Both the position numbers and the translations under genes were made by a program. A stretch of DNA of 15,793 nt. It comes from Candidatus Thorarchaeota archaeon (GTDB lineage: Archaea; Asgardarchaeota; Thorarchaeia; Thorarchaeales; Thorarchaeaceae). Shown one piece after another: positions 1 to 6,436 of the stretch (its first letter is position 1; the number at the start of each line of letters is the position of its first letter). The notes beneath the pieces were generated by a model. It was not told where the DNA came from, did no database searches, and saw nothing but the letters and a program-made list of their open reading frames with translations. Where the stretch lies: NCBI GenBank assembly GCA_029855925.1, contig JAGSHP010000247.1, positions 1 through 15,793 of the forward strand, in the 5' to 3' direction.

Positions 1-111
1 CGTATCTCGATAACGAAGTGGAGAGAGGAACAATTCTGCTCTTGATTCGAGAACACGGGGCCATGACAACAAAGGACCTTGCCGAGCGAACAGGAATACC
101 ACCTGACAGGG
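1..111. repeat. Exact 111-bp direct repeat, copy 1 (copy 2 at 869-979)
   Basis: Bases 1-111 are identical to bases 869-979 (offset 868) and the identity stops abruptly at base 112. The offset is not a multiple of three, so the protein encoded by copy 1 (same frame as the winged helix in copy 2) runs out of frame at the junction and ends at a stop near 239. This fits either an out-of-frame tandem duplication of an 868-bp unit or an assembly join at the sequence edge. Sequence upstream of base 112 should not be trusted as the natural 5' part of the following gene. Confidence 0.95.
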
Positions 112-1833
112 CAGGCAGCAGAGGATCCTGTGACTGCACTGGACGCATTGCAGAAGTTGGGAACGAGGACGCGATATGGTCCATTTGTGAGAGCGGCTGG
201 CCAGCTGAAGCGCGCCATGAAGGATGGCAGAGTCTCTGAGGAACGTTTCAAGGTCTTGGTCAATACTAACATGCTCACCGAGGCGCGGAGAGGGATAATT
301 CTCTTTACTTTGAGCAATATGGGTTCGAAGACCGTACTCCAACTGGCTGAGTTCCTCAGGACCACTCCAGACAAGGTCCAGCAGGCACTAATCACTATGT
401 TTGACCGGAACGAGGTGGAGGTCATAGGAGAGAAAGAACACTCGCCGGTCATTGGAAAGGTTCGCAGTGCGGTACCAGAGACAACTCTAGTTATCAAGCG
501 AGTGATTCAGCAACTGAGAAGTGTTCACAAGTCGCTGAGTGGCGAGACCACAGATGTGGTCGGAGATGCAATAGAGAAGCTATCTGGGCTGCTTGAGAGG
601 CTTCAGTTCATTGGCGAGTACGATGAAGCAAGGTTGTCCGAGAGCGCAAAGAGATTACGAGCAATTGCGGATGAGAGTACTGAGGCAATGCTTGGTAGTA
701 AGACCTCTGAGAATACCGAACAGCTGCGACTCCTAATCTCTGCAGGACTTGAGGCATTTGCAAGGTTTAGATTGAAGATAGCTCTCGAGAAGGGGCCAAA
801 CCTGGTCTCGGGAAAGAATGTCTATGGTGAGCAGCTGGATCCCAAGGTCTACAAACAGATCATGGACACGTATCTCGATAACGAAGTGGAGAGAGGAACA
901 ATTCTGCTCTTGATTCGAGAACACGGGGCCATGACAACAAAGGACCTTGCCGAGCGAACAGGAATACCACCTGACAGGGTCTTGCAACATGTACTGAGAA
1001 TGAAACGAGATGAGCTTCTCACAATTGCTGGAGAACATCACGGATATGTTCTCTATGATGTCCCACGAACACCAAGCGAGGCTGAGATCACAATCCAGAC
1101 GATCTCCACATTGGCGAATGAAATAATTGATGCGGAAACAGAGCTACAGGGTCTGGTTAGTGATTTGAAACCACAGGATATTGGACGCCTTGTAAATACG
1201 CTCGAGGTGTTTTCAAAGGCGAGGGACAAGATGGCAAAAATCACTGTTGGGGGGTCGATCATCGCACAGGATGTACTATCCAGTGTAGAGGAGAAGATTA
1301 AGACCGCTCTGTCGCTATCGTATAGAACCAGAGCAAGGATTCCCAGCACAAGACCCAAGGTGACGATAGACGACCTCATGGAGGTTGATGTGCCCACAGT
1401 CATGGATGAGTATCGTGATATGATGGGTTATGCGCCACTTCTGGGCTTTGGAACTGTTGAGTGGGATAAGTCGAAGTGCCTTGGTTGCAAGTCATGCGAA
1501 CTTTCATGCCCAGAGGACGCCATATTCCTCAGGCCGATTATCGACATCCCGAGCTTTTTCGAGTTCAGTGATGAAGCACTTGAGAGACTCCCAGCAAATA
1601 AGGCATTATTCTATAGGATGGTTCGGACTCTTGCAGCCGAGAGACCAGAGAGAGAAATAGTTCTTGAAAGAGAGGCTCCAGGATTTGGGAGCATTGAGGT
1701 CGACCTGTGGCTCTGCGTTGCCTGCCGGACCTGTGTCAGAAGATGTCCAGGGCCAGAGGAAGGGGCTCTAGAGCTCGATCTCAAGTGGAGCCTTCCGGAT
1801 GTCGTGAAGCATATCGTTTCTGAAACACAATAG
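112..1833 (+). CDS. Winged-helix and 4Fe-4S dicluster ferredoxin-domain protein, 5' end incomplete
   Basis: Probable cytoplasmic iron-sulfur electron-transfer protein with DNA-binding-like domains; its partner is unknown. Residue numbers below count from base 79. Two winged-helix-like segments are visible, at about residues 68-130 (RRGIILFTLSNMGSKTVLQL region) and 270-335 (ERGTILLLIREHGAMTTKDL region), separated by a helical region. The C-terminus has two ferredoxin motifs, CLGCKSCELSCP from Cys467 and CVACRTCVRRCP from Cys546, each with the four cysteines for a 4Fe-4S cluster. The open frame reaches back to a TTG at 79, but bases 79-111 belong to the repeat and are read there in a different frame from the natural copy, so the true N-terminus is missing or disrupted. 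The acyl-CoA dehydrogenase gene lies 81 bp downstream on the same strand, which suggests, without proving, a role in moving electrons for acyl or organic-acid metabolism. I do not recognise a named family for the whole protein. Confidence 0.8.
   Translation, partial: QAAEDPVTALDALQKLGTRTRYGPFVRAAGQLKRAMKDGRVSEERFKVLVNTNMLTEARRGIILFTLSNMGSKTVLQLAEFLRTTPDKVQQALITMFDRNEVEVIGEKEHSPVIGKVRSAVPETTLVIKRVIQQLRSVHKSLSGETTDVVGDAIEKLSGLLERLQFIGEYDEARLSESAKRLRAIADESTEAMLGSKTSENTEQLRLLISAGLEAFARFRLKIALEKGPNLVSGKNVYGEQLDPKVYKQIMDTYLDNEVERGTILLLIREHGAMTTKDLAERTGIPPDRVLQHVLRMKRDELLTIAGEHHGYVLYDVPRTPSEAEITIQTISTLANEIIDAETELQGLVSDLKPQDIGRLVNTLEVFSKARDKMAKITVGGSIIAQDVLSSVEEKIKTALSLSYRTRARIPSTRPKVTIDDLMEVDVPTVMDEYRDMMGYAPLLGFGTVEWDKSKCLGCKSCELSCPEDAIFLRPIIDIPSFFEFSDEALERLPANKALFYRMVRTLAAERPEREIVLEREAPGFGSIEVDLWLCVACRTCVRRCPGPEEGALELDLKWSLPDVVKHIVSETQ
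869..979. repeat. Exact 111-bp direct repeat, copy 2, inside the Fe-S protein gene
   Basis: This is the in-frame copy of the repeat. It encodes the core of the second winged-helix domain of the Fe-S protein (around MTTKDLAERTGIPPDR) and continues uninterrupted into the rest of the gene, so it is the natural location. Confidence 0.95.
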
Positions 1834-1864
1834 AAAGAAGATCTGTACTACTTCGCAATGCACA

Positions 1865-1894
1865 AATAGCACAACACCAGTTGTTGATACTATT
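1865..1894. promoter_or_regulatory. Imperfect inverted repeat upstream of acyl-CoA dehydrogenase
   Basis: AATAG (1865-1869) and ACAAC (1871-1875) are mirrored by GTTGT (1880-1884) and CTATT (1890-1894). The inner arms are separated by ACCA and the outer arms have unequal spacers (1 and 5 nt). It could be an operator or an RNA hairpin between the two genes; there is no T-tract, so it does not look like a terminator. It may be chance. Confidence 0.3.
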
Positions 1895-1914
1895 GTGATT
1901 GCTGAGGTTGTAAT

Positions 1915-3117
1915 ATGATAGACTTCTCGTTAACAGATGAGCAAAAAGAGCTCCAACAGCGGGCTCGTAGATTTGCACAGGAGTACATGATTCCCTATGC
2001 GCATTACTATGATAAGACTGGAGAGTTCCCACGGTCCATAATCCGCAAGGCTTGGGAAGAGGGGCTCATGAATCTCTCCATTCCAAAGGAGTTTGGAGGG
2101 CCGGGGCTGGGTGTCATGGAACAGTGCATTGTGGTCGAGGAGATGGCTGCGGGTTGCGCAGGGATGACTACAAGCATCTATGTGAATAGCCTAGGAGCCG
2201 AACCAATACTTGTGGCCGGTAACGCAGAGCAGAAGGAGAAGTACCTGAAACCCCTTACGGAGGACCTGAAGTTCGTCTCATTTGCATGTTCGGAGCCCGG
2301 GATGGGAAGTGATGTTGCCGGAATTCAGACCCGTGTGAAGAAGGATGGGGGCCACTATATCATCAACGGAAGCAAGTTCTGGATAACTAATGCGCCTTAT
2401 GCGGATTATTTCACTGTAATTGCATCTCTTGATCCAAGCCAGCGGCATAAGAGCCTGTGCGTTTTCATAGTCGATGCTGACACGCCAGGACTAAAGACAG
2501 GACGACCTGTTGAGAAGATGGGACATCGCGCGTCCACAACTTCATCCGTGATGTTTCGGGACGTAAAGGTCCCAGAGGAGAATCTGCTCGGAAAAGAGGG
2601 AGAGGGTTTCAAGATTGCAATGGCGACCTTTGCACTTACGCGCCCAGCAATTGCAGCATTTGCCACTGGTCTCGCCCGTTCTGCAATGGAGTATGCACGA
2701 GAGTACGTCAATAAACGGGTGGCATTCACCCAGAAGCTGAGAGAGTTTGAGGTCATCCAGTTCAAATTGGCGGAGATGTATATGAGAATTGAAGCGTCGC
2801 GACTACTGTATCTAAAGGCTGCTTGGGAGGCAGATCGTACTGGAGACTCGACGATACCTGCAAGTGTTGCTAAGGCGTATGCAACTGACGCTGCAATGTG
2901 GATAGCAAGTGAGGCGGTTCAAATCCATGGAGGTTATGGATACATTGACCAGCTCCCACTAGAGAAGATCTTCAGAGATGCAAAGCTGTACCAGATCTAC
3001 GAGGGGACAAGTGAGATTCAGCGATTAATCCTAGGCCGTCATGTGCTCAGTGGATACAGACCTGCCATGGAAAAGATCCCACGATGGTACAACAACAAGC
3101 CGCCAGACTTTGAATAG
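1915..3117 (+). CDS. Acyl-CoA dehydrogenase
   Basis: FAD-dependent alpha,beta-dehydrogenation of an acyl-CoA, normally passing electrons to electron-transfer flavoprotein; cytoplasmic. The 400 residues match the usual family length. An N-terminal helical domain begins IDFSLTDEQKELQQRARRFA. The middle beta domain has the flavin-binding stretch FACSEPGMGSDVAGIQTRVK and the FWITNA motif. The C-terminal domain has QIHGGYGYI and YEGTSEIQR, in which Glu363 is at the position of the catalytic base of short-chain and butyryl-CoA dehydrogenases. The ATG at 1915 follows a GAGGT ribosome binding site (1904-1908) by 6 nt. Chain-length specificity (butyryl, glutaryl, isovaleryl) cannot be read from the sequence. 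No etfAB genes are in the window; the upstream Fe-S protein is the only nearby redox candidate. Confidence 0.95.
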   Translation: MIDFSLTDEQKELQQRARRFAQEYMIPYAHYYDKTGEFPRSIIRKAWEEGLMNLSIPKEFGGPGLGVMEQCIVVEEMAAGCAGMTTSIYVNSLGAEPILVAGNAEQKEKYLKPLTEDLKFVSFACSEPGMGSDVAGIQTRVKKDGGHYIINGSKFWITNAPYADYFTVIASLDPSQRHKSLCVFIVDADTPGLKTGRPVEKMGHRASTTSSVMFRDVKVPEENLLGKEGEGFKIAMATFALTRPAIAAFATGLARSAMEYAREYVNKRVAFTQKLREFEVIQFKLAEMYMRIEASRLLYLKAAWEADRTGDSTIPASVAKAYATDAAMWIASEAVQIHGGYGYIDQLPLEKIFRDAKLYQIYEGTSEIQRLILGRHVLSGYRPAMEKIPRWYNNKPPDFE

Positions 3118-3198
3118 GAGTGATGAGATTATTCAGTAGTATCAACACAAAAAGTAGATAACTTCTGTCAGTAGCCGTCTTGCGTCTGAGATGATTGA

Positions 3199-4221
3199 AT
3201 GAAAGTCATTAGGGGATTTCGAATTCTTCTGACCAAGACATGGTACAATTTCAGTTTCGTACTGTCTCTGGCTGCCACAGCAATCATAGGTGCATGGATA
3301 CTGTCTGTTGGAACACTGTCACCGGACATTACCGATCCCATCCAAGGAGCTGCAATCTCATTGGTCAGCTCGTTCCAGTACTTCGTCATTGCACTGATAC
3401 TCTTCTCTCTGACCAGTAAGGGACGAGATATGTTCTTCGAGAAACCAAACCATCTAAGAAATCAAGTATTGCTCTCTATCGTCTTCATACTCGTCTTCAT
3501 GATCATTGGCGGTGCTGCCATGTTTCCCGGCTACATCATCGGAGCCGCGCTGACTTTTGTAGACGCACTCTTTACCGCATACTTTACTATCCTCTTTGGA
3601 TGGAACATCGCAGACCTTGTACATCAGAAACTGAGTGAAAGACCAAAGTTGAATTGGGTGGTTTTTGTCATATTCATCATTGTGGGCATAATCATCTTCG
3701 GTGGGGCGTACATGATCCTAGACATTGCTGCTCTGCCATTTGAACAGCAAATCATTCTTCTGATCTTTCCCCTCGGCTTTGTCATTCTGCCAATCATGAC
3801 AATTCTCTATCGGGACCGTTCAACAGGGCCAGATCAAACAGGACTCTTATCCATAGTCCTCTTAGGAATTGGACTCTACTACACATATCGCCTCGTCAGT
3901 ATAGGAGAGGCTCATTTGACCCTAGTTGATATTGTGCTTCAATTGGTCATCATGATATATGGACTCTCCACAACTGTTGCAAATGTCGATGAGAAGGTCC
4001 AGGTCAGTCCGATTAGGTCAATCACCATTATCTTGGCTGTGATTCTCAGCAGAGTTGGTACTAATATCAATATGCTACTTGCAGCCTCCGTTGGACTGGG
4101 AAATATCGTTAAGATCGGGGTCACAAGCTTCACTATCCTCAACATCGTGCTGCTTGGGACGCTCATTCCACTCTACTGGATGTACAGACAAAGACACACA
4201 GAAACCACAACCACAGAGTAG
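3199..4221 (+). CDS. Multi-pass membrane protein of unknown function
   Basis: The 340-residue product is very hydrophobic, with about ten predicted membrane segments near residues 18-39, 50-72, 88-108, 112-136, 152-176, 184-203, 214-231, 240-258, 272-300 and 305-328. It has short charged loops (SKGRDMFFEKPNH near 73-85, LVHQKLSERPK near 140-150, YRDRSTGPDQ near 204-213) and a polar Thr-rich C-terminus. No signal peptide cleavage site, transporter signature or catalytic motif is recognisable. The start is the ATG at 3199; an ATG 9 bases earlier runs straight into TGA. No strong ribosome binding site precedes it. It follows the acyl-CoA dehydrogenase by 81 bp on the same strand, but the gap allows a separate transcript. 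A lineage-specific integral membrane protein is the safest description. Confidence 0.75.
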   Translation: MKVIRGFRILLTKTWYNFSFVLSLAATAIIGAWILSVGTLSPDITDPIQGAAISLVSSFQYFVIALILFSLTSKGRDMFFEKPNHLRNQVLLSIVFILVFMIIGGAAMFPGYIIGAALTFVDALFTAYFTILFGWNIADLVHQKLSERPKLNWVVFVIFIIVGIIIFGGAYMILDIAALPFEQQIILLIFPLGFVILPIMTILYRDRSTGPDQTGLLSIVLLGIGLYYTYRLVSIGEAHLTLVDIVLQLVIMIYGLSTTVANVDEKVQVSPIRSITIILAVILSRVGTNINMLLAASVGLGNIVKIGVTSFTILNIVLLGTLIPLYWMYRQRHTETTTTE

Positions 4222-4252
4222 AATATGGCAGTATACAATCCGTAACTACCAA

Positions 4253-4263
4253 ACTTATATACT
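4253..4263 (+). promoter_or_regulatory. TATA-like box for the DUF438/hemerythrin gene
   Basis: The stretch ACTTATATACT is a strong archaeal TATA-like element about 37 bp upstream of the ATG at 4295. With the usual 25-27 bp spacing, transcription would start near 4283-4287, giving a leader of only about 10 nt. This suggests the gene has its own promoter and is not simply read through from the membrane protein gene. Confidence 0.6.
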
Positions 4264-4294
4264 AAACTATGGTTAATTTTTCTTGTGAGCAAGG

Positions 4295-5479
4295 ATGTCA
4301 CAAGAAAAGAAAGAAGCACTAAGGACCATCATAGAGAGTCTACATGATGGTGCTGACCCAGAAACGGTCAAACAAGAATTTCGCGATACAATTGGTAGTG
4401 CCTCCGCCACAGACATCTCAGTTGTCGAGGAGGAGCTCATCAGAGAGGGAATGCCTCGCGAGAGGATTCAGAAGCTCTGTGATGTGCATCTAGCCGTATT
4501 TAGAGAGTCGATTGAGGCGAAGGGAGATATCGCACCCGATGGGCATCCAATCAACATCTTGATGCACGAGCATCAGGCACAACTCGATTTGGCAGAGGAA
4601 CTATCAAGAGTTGCAAGAACGTTACTTGAGGAGAAACGTTCTCCGACAATGGGAGAGAGAAACAGAATAATCGAACTTGTCGACAGCTTCAGAGATGCAG
4701 AGAGCCACTATCTTCGTGAGGAGAACGTGCTGTTCCCGTACCTCGAGGCACATGGAATCCGTGAGCCTCCTGCTATAATGTGGATGGAGCATGACCAAAT
4801 CCGAGCGATCAAGAAACGCCTCTTTGCCGCGGTTGAGAATGAAACGGACATTGACCTGAAGGGACTTGTGAGTGCCACACTTGCACTTCATGAGATGCTG
4901 TCAGAACACTTCTACAAGGAGAACAACATTCTCTTTCCGACCTCGATGAATCTTGTCACCGAGGACGAGTGGAAGACCATACGGTCCGAGTTTGATGAGA
5001 TTGGCTATTGTTGCTTCACCCCGGAACTTCCGGAGGCTGAGAAACAGGATGAAACAGATAGGTCCAGAATCTCGGAGGGCGAGATACGGCTCGAGTCTGG
5101 TACAATGAGTGTAGAGGTTCTTGAGGCAATCCTAAACACACTGCCCGTGGACATCACATTTGTCGATGCTGATGATAGAGTAGCGTACTTTAGTCTCTCA
5201 AGTGAGAGAATATTCGTCAGGTCAAAGGCTGTGATAGGGCGCGAGGTACAGTATTGCCATCCAAAGCGAAGTCTTGACAAGGTGAATAAGATCTTGGATG
5301 ACTTCAAGAATAACAGACGCGACTCTGCAGAGTTTTGGATAAACCTTGGCGGTCGACTCATCTACATTCGGTACTTTGCTGTCAGAGGAAAGGATGGTTC
5401 CTATCTCGGAACATTAGAAGTGACTCAAGATATCACAGATATCAAGAGGCTCGAGGGCGAGAAACGCCTGCTCGACTGA
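4295..5479 (+). CDS. DUF438, hemerythrin and PAS domain protein
   Basis: Likely cytoplasmic sensor of oxygen, nitric oxide or redox state with no output domain of its own. The order is an N-terminal helical DUF438 segment (about residues 5-75), a hemerythrin-like HHE domain (about 82-218), a charged linker (245-270) and a PAS domain (about 274-384). Candidate di-iron ligands are His91/His93, His138 with Glu142/Glu143, His166, His199, His205 and Glu209 (LMHEHQ, ESHYLREEN, MEHDQ and SEHFYKEN motifs). The PAS domain contains VQYCHPKRS near 319-327 and ends with YLGTLEVTQDIT, as in other DUF438-associated PAS domains. The ATG at 4295 lies close behind AAGG, so a short leader is expected. No transmembrane segment is visible, and no kinase or response-regulator gene is adjacent, so its partner is unknown. 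Confidence 0.9.
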   Translation: MSQEKKEALRTIIESLHDGADPETVKQEFRDTIGSASATDISVVEEELIREGMPRERIQKLCDVHLAVFRESIEAKGDIAPDGHPINILMHEHQAQLDLAEELSRVARTLLEEKRSPTMGERNRIIELVDSFRDAESHYLREENVLFPYLEAHGIREPPAIMWMEHDQIRAIKKRLFAAVENETDIDLKGLVSATLALHEMLSEHFYKENNILFPTSMNLVTEDEWKTIRSEFDEIGYCCFTPELPEAEKQDETDRSRISEGEIRLESGTMSVEVLEAILNTLPVDITFVDADDRVAYFSLSSERIFVRSKAVIGREVQYCHPKRSLDKVNKILDDFKNNRRDSAEFWINLGGRLIYIRYFAVRGKDGSYLGTLEVTQDITDIKRLEGEKRLLD

Positions 5480-5507
5480 CAATAGGTACGGACAATCACC
5501 GGCATAC

Positions 5508-5540
5508 AAGGGGGCTCTGAGCCCCTTCTTATTTTCTCTT
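5508..5540 (+). terminator. Hairpin with T-rich tail after the DUF438 gene
   Basis: GGGGCT (5511-5516) pairs with AGCCCC (5520-5525) around a CTG loop, and the flanking AAG/CTT can extend the stem imperfectly. A T-rich run follows (5526-5540). It lies between two convergent genes, 28 bp after the DUF438 stop codon, and may end that transcript. Archaeal termination depends mainly on T-runs, so the hairpin itself may be secondary. Confidence 0.6.
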
Positions 5541-5563
5541 CAACAGTTACTGAATGCGGAGAT

Positions 5564-5905
5564 TCAGAGGTTATTCAGTTCTCGAAGCGCCCGTAGCATG
5601 AGTACTAGGAGGTTGCTGAGTCTGGTTAGAACTTCTAGGTCGTCTTCCTTTGCAAGTGCATCGTTCAGTGCGGAGATCTTTTCCAGAAGGGTCTCACGTA
5701 GTTCGGGAAGAGATGTGCTTCCCTGTAGCCTGGGGGTTTCTTTCTCATCAGAGTATACGATCTTCCGATCACAGGTGGCACAGTAGATATCATCGCCAAT
5801 TTTCAACAGAGGAGAACCGCAGACAGGGCATGCCTGAGCAAGCATAGTTGCACCACGCCGAAGTAAATCGGCCATTCTCTTTACTGCTTCGTCAGACTCA
5901 TTCAT
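5564..5905 (-). CDS. UPF0148 / autoantigen p27-like zinc-ribbon protein
   Basis: Small protein of 113 residues in the archaeal UPF0148 family, related to the Sjogren's syndrome/scleroderma autoantigen 1 domain; the molecular function is not established. After an N-terminal helix (MADLLRRGATMLAQ) it has a zinc ribbon, CPVCGSPLLKIGDDIYCATC, with two CxxC pairs. A low-complexity linker and a C-terminal helical region rich in Leu and Glu follow (LRETLLEKISALNDALAKED). A GTG at 5914 would add three residues, but the ATG at 5905 is preferred because GGTGA (5911-5915) sits 5 nt upstream and contains that GTG. It is divergently arranged with the UPF0147 gene and convergent with the DUF438 gene. Confidence 0.85.
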   Translation of the reverse strand: MNESDEAVKRMADLLRRGATMLAQACPVCGSPLLKIGDDIYCATCDRKIVYSDEKETPRLQGSTSLPELRETLLEKISALNDALAKEDDLEVLTRLSNLLVLMLRALRELNNL

Positions 5906-5910
5906 ACCTT

Positions 5911-5915
5911 TCACC
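5911..5915 (-). promoter_or_regulatory. Ribosome binding site deciding the UPF0148 start
   Basis: GGTGA on the minus strand lies 5 nt before ATG 5905-5903. It overlaps the alternative GTG at 5914-5912, which makes that upstream start unlikely. Confidence 0.6.
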
Positions 5916-6009
5916 GAAACCGTGCGTGCAGTCGATAGAGTGCTTCTTCTTCCCCTGAACGGCTTGCCACATAAATTAATTGCCTCTTCAAAATTGTTTG
6001 TGCCAAAAT

Positions 6010-6020
6010 GTCTATATGCC
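6010..6020 (+). promoter_or_regulatory. Possible TATA box for the UPF0147 gene
   Basis: GTCTATATGCC is the most TATA-like element in the 177-bp region between the divergent UPF0148 and UPF0147 genes. It would place transcription start near 6040, about 50 nt before the ATG at 6092. On the opposite strand, TTAATTTATG near 5971-5982 could serve the UPF0148 gene. Both are judged by eye. Confidence 0.4.
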
Positions 6021-6091
6021 TAGGTCAAGTCACCTGTTATTGTTGTTCGCACATCATAAAGTGCGCCAAGACCATTTAGAGGTGAGTCCGC

Positions 6092-6355
6092 ATGGACGCC
6101 GAGATACAGAGAAGCATTGATCATTCTAAACATCTTCTCAAGGAGATTTCCGAGAACACATCAGTCCCGCGTAATATACGACGCGCGGCCAATGAAGCAA
6201 TAGCAATTCTTGAGAATGAGTCTGAGTCCCCGGCTGTAAGGGCACAGAACGTAATTGCGATACTGGACGAGCCCAGTCAAGATCCGAACTGTCCGAACTT
6301 TGCTCGGACACGCATTTGGCATGTGTCCAGTCTTCTTGAACCCATCCGCGATTAG
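6092..6355 (+). CDS. UPF0147 family protein
   Basis: An 87-residue all-helical protein of the archaeal UPF0147 family, whose function is not known. The family hallmarks are clear: NTSVPRNIRRAANEA at about residues 22-36, an AILDEPSQDPNCP stretch and ARTRIWHVSSLLE near the C-terminus. The length is normal for the family. The ATG at 6092 has a GGTGA ribosome binding site at 6081-6085, 6 nt upstream. It is divergent from the UPF0148 gene and 81 bp before the FAU-1 gene. No membrane segment or metal site is visible. Confidence 0.92.
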   Translation: MDAEIQRSIDHSKHLLKEISENTSVPRNIRRAANEAIAILENESESPAVRAQNVIAILDEPSQDPNCPNFARTRIWHVSSLLEPIRD

Positions 6356-6389
6356 TGCACAATATCTCTAATCAGCGGATATCTGTCAT

Positions 6390-6408
6390 CCCGAAAAATA
6401 TCGGGTTT
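6390..6408 (+). terminator. Short hairpin between the UPF0147 and FAU-1 genes
   Basis: CCCGA (6390-6394) pairs with TCGGG (6401-6405) around AAAATA and is followed by TTT. It is a weak terminator candidate at the end of the UPF0147 transcript; with only three T residues it could equally be a leader structure or chance. Confidence 0.35.
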
Positions 6409-6436
6409 GACTGCTAGGATAAGGCCGTGCGTGTAA

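Noticed and set aside
79..111. TTG at 79 as the natural start of the Fe-S protein
   Set aside because: These bases belong to the repeat copy and are read in a different frame from their natural copy at 947-979, so the resulting residues are not genuine N-terminal sequence.
18..239. A separate 73-residue plus-strand protein at the window start
   Set aside because: It is the in-frame start of the repeated winged-helix segment that runs out of frame after base 111; the tail has no sensible composition.
1053..1403. Minus-strand open frame of 116 residues inside the Fe-S gene
   Set aside because: It is an antisense shadow of a clearly coding region and has no ribosome binding site or family resemblance; the same holds for minus-strand frames at 2406-2765, 5005-5361 and 6493-6828.
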